DNA from: Euryarchaeota archaeon UBA121
GTDB taxonomy: Archaea > Thermoplasmatota > Poseidoniia > Poseidoniales > Thalassarchaeaceae
Assembly (NCBI GenBank): GCA_002499865.1
Contig: DANL01000013.1
Location: 1 to 5,538, forward strand
Length of the DNA: 5,538 nucleotides
Direction of reading: 5' to 3'
The number at the start of each line of letters is the position of its first letter. The first letter of the stretch is position 1. The notes under the pieces were generated by a model that saw nothing but the letters and a program-made list of their open reading frames with translations, had not been told where the DNA came from and did not search any database. Below are positions 5,345-5,538 of the stretch, in pieces. Position numbers and translations under genes: made by a program.

Positions 5345-5538
5345 TCTAATTTTTTGGTGTTGACGGGAGGCGTTCCGAACTGCGGATTCGAAATTGATGA
5401 TTTGGGTGTGTGTATGACGCTAATGCGCCCCCCGCCAACAAAAAGTTGTGTCATCTGCAGTAGCTCTGCAGAGCCTTGGCTATATCTTTACGATTCAGTT
5501 ATTCACTGAAGTGTTCCGATATCGTCAGCTGTGATGCC
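5345..5538. promoter_or_regulatory. intergenic region with clustered short repeats and a plus-strand TATA-like box
   Basis: No supported gene is seen in these 194 bases. They hold a direct repeat TCTGCAG (5454-5460 and 5465-5471) whose copies are 11 bases apart, the second within the 12-base palindrome GCTCTGCAGAGC (5463-5474); a plus-strand TATA-like CTATATCT (5480-5487); and a perfect inverted repeat TTCAGT-N5-ACTGAA (5494-5510) ending where that box would start transcription. A short C-run (5428-5433) and a 4-bp hairpin (5436-5448) are also present. The layout suggests the promoter of a plus-strand gene beginning at or beyond the right edge, where GTG/ATG codons occur at 5531 and 5534. Confidence 0.35.

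Noticed and set aside
5318..5509. Plus-strand open frame of 63 codons
   Set aside because: No recognisable domain or ribosome site, odd composition with many Cys and Pro, overlaps the start of a well-supported minus-strand gene and spans the apparent regulatory repeats.
1..5538. CRISPR array, insertion sequence or integration site
   Set aside because: No regularly spaced repeats, transposase, terminal inverted repeats or integrase were seen; the tRNA at the left edge has no integrase or duplicated 3' end visible.

Overview
The window most resembles a piece of a planktonic archaeal genome, probably Marine Group II Euryarchaeota (Poseidoniales) or a relative. The evidence is indirect. There is a Shine-Dalgarno sequence closely matching the archaeal 16S rRNA tail. 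TATA-like boxes sit at archaeal promoter distances, with no convincing -35/-10 pairs. A class II tRNA-Leu has an archaeal-type D arm. The coding style is acidic with moderate GC. Assignment at phylum level is inference.

Left part: positions 1-59 hold the 5' part of a tRNA-Leu(UAG) on the minus strand, cut by the window edge. Transcribed away from it on the plus strand are gpsA, a complete NAD(P)-dependent glycerol-3-phosphate dehydrogenase, and a 73-residue protein that looks like a winged helix and has no name I recognise.

Right part, all on the minus strand and convergent with the first block: a three-gene ABC importer read in the order binding protein, ATPase, permease. The ATPase (PhnC-like) and permease (PhnE-like) overlap by 4 bases (GTGA), and a strong Shine-Dalgarno lies before the permease. 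A 79-base gap separates the binding-protein gene from the ATPase gene. It holds a TATA-like box, a perfect 6-bp inverted repeat (TTTAGG-N4-CCTAAA) where an archaeal repressor would sit, and a Shine-Dalgarno.

The most interesting gene is the binding protein. It is a lipoprotein of about 710 residues made of two homologous lobes. The fold family is PhnD-like (PhnD/SsuA/transferrin superfamily), but both lobes carry sequence signatures I know from animal transferrins, including the SCHTG and YYGxSGAxxC stretches and the cysteine pair that forms a conserved transferrin disulfide. Lobe 1 keeps two of the four transferrin iron ligands (Asp and Tyr) and has Asp in place of the His. Lobe 2 has lost all of them. 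The transporter could therefore import phosphonate, phosphite or phosphate, as names from the PhnCE parts would suggest, or a metal-anion complex. The operator-like repeat resembles the TTAGG/CCTAA core bound by DtxR-family metalloregulators, which leans slightly towards metal. No phosphonate-degrading gene is in the window.

From 5345 to the right edge (194 bases) I see no gene, but several inverted and direct repeats and a plus-strand TATA-like box. These suggest a regulatory region for a gene beyond the edge.
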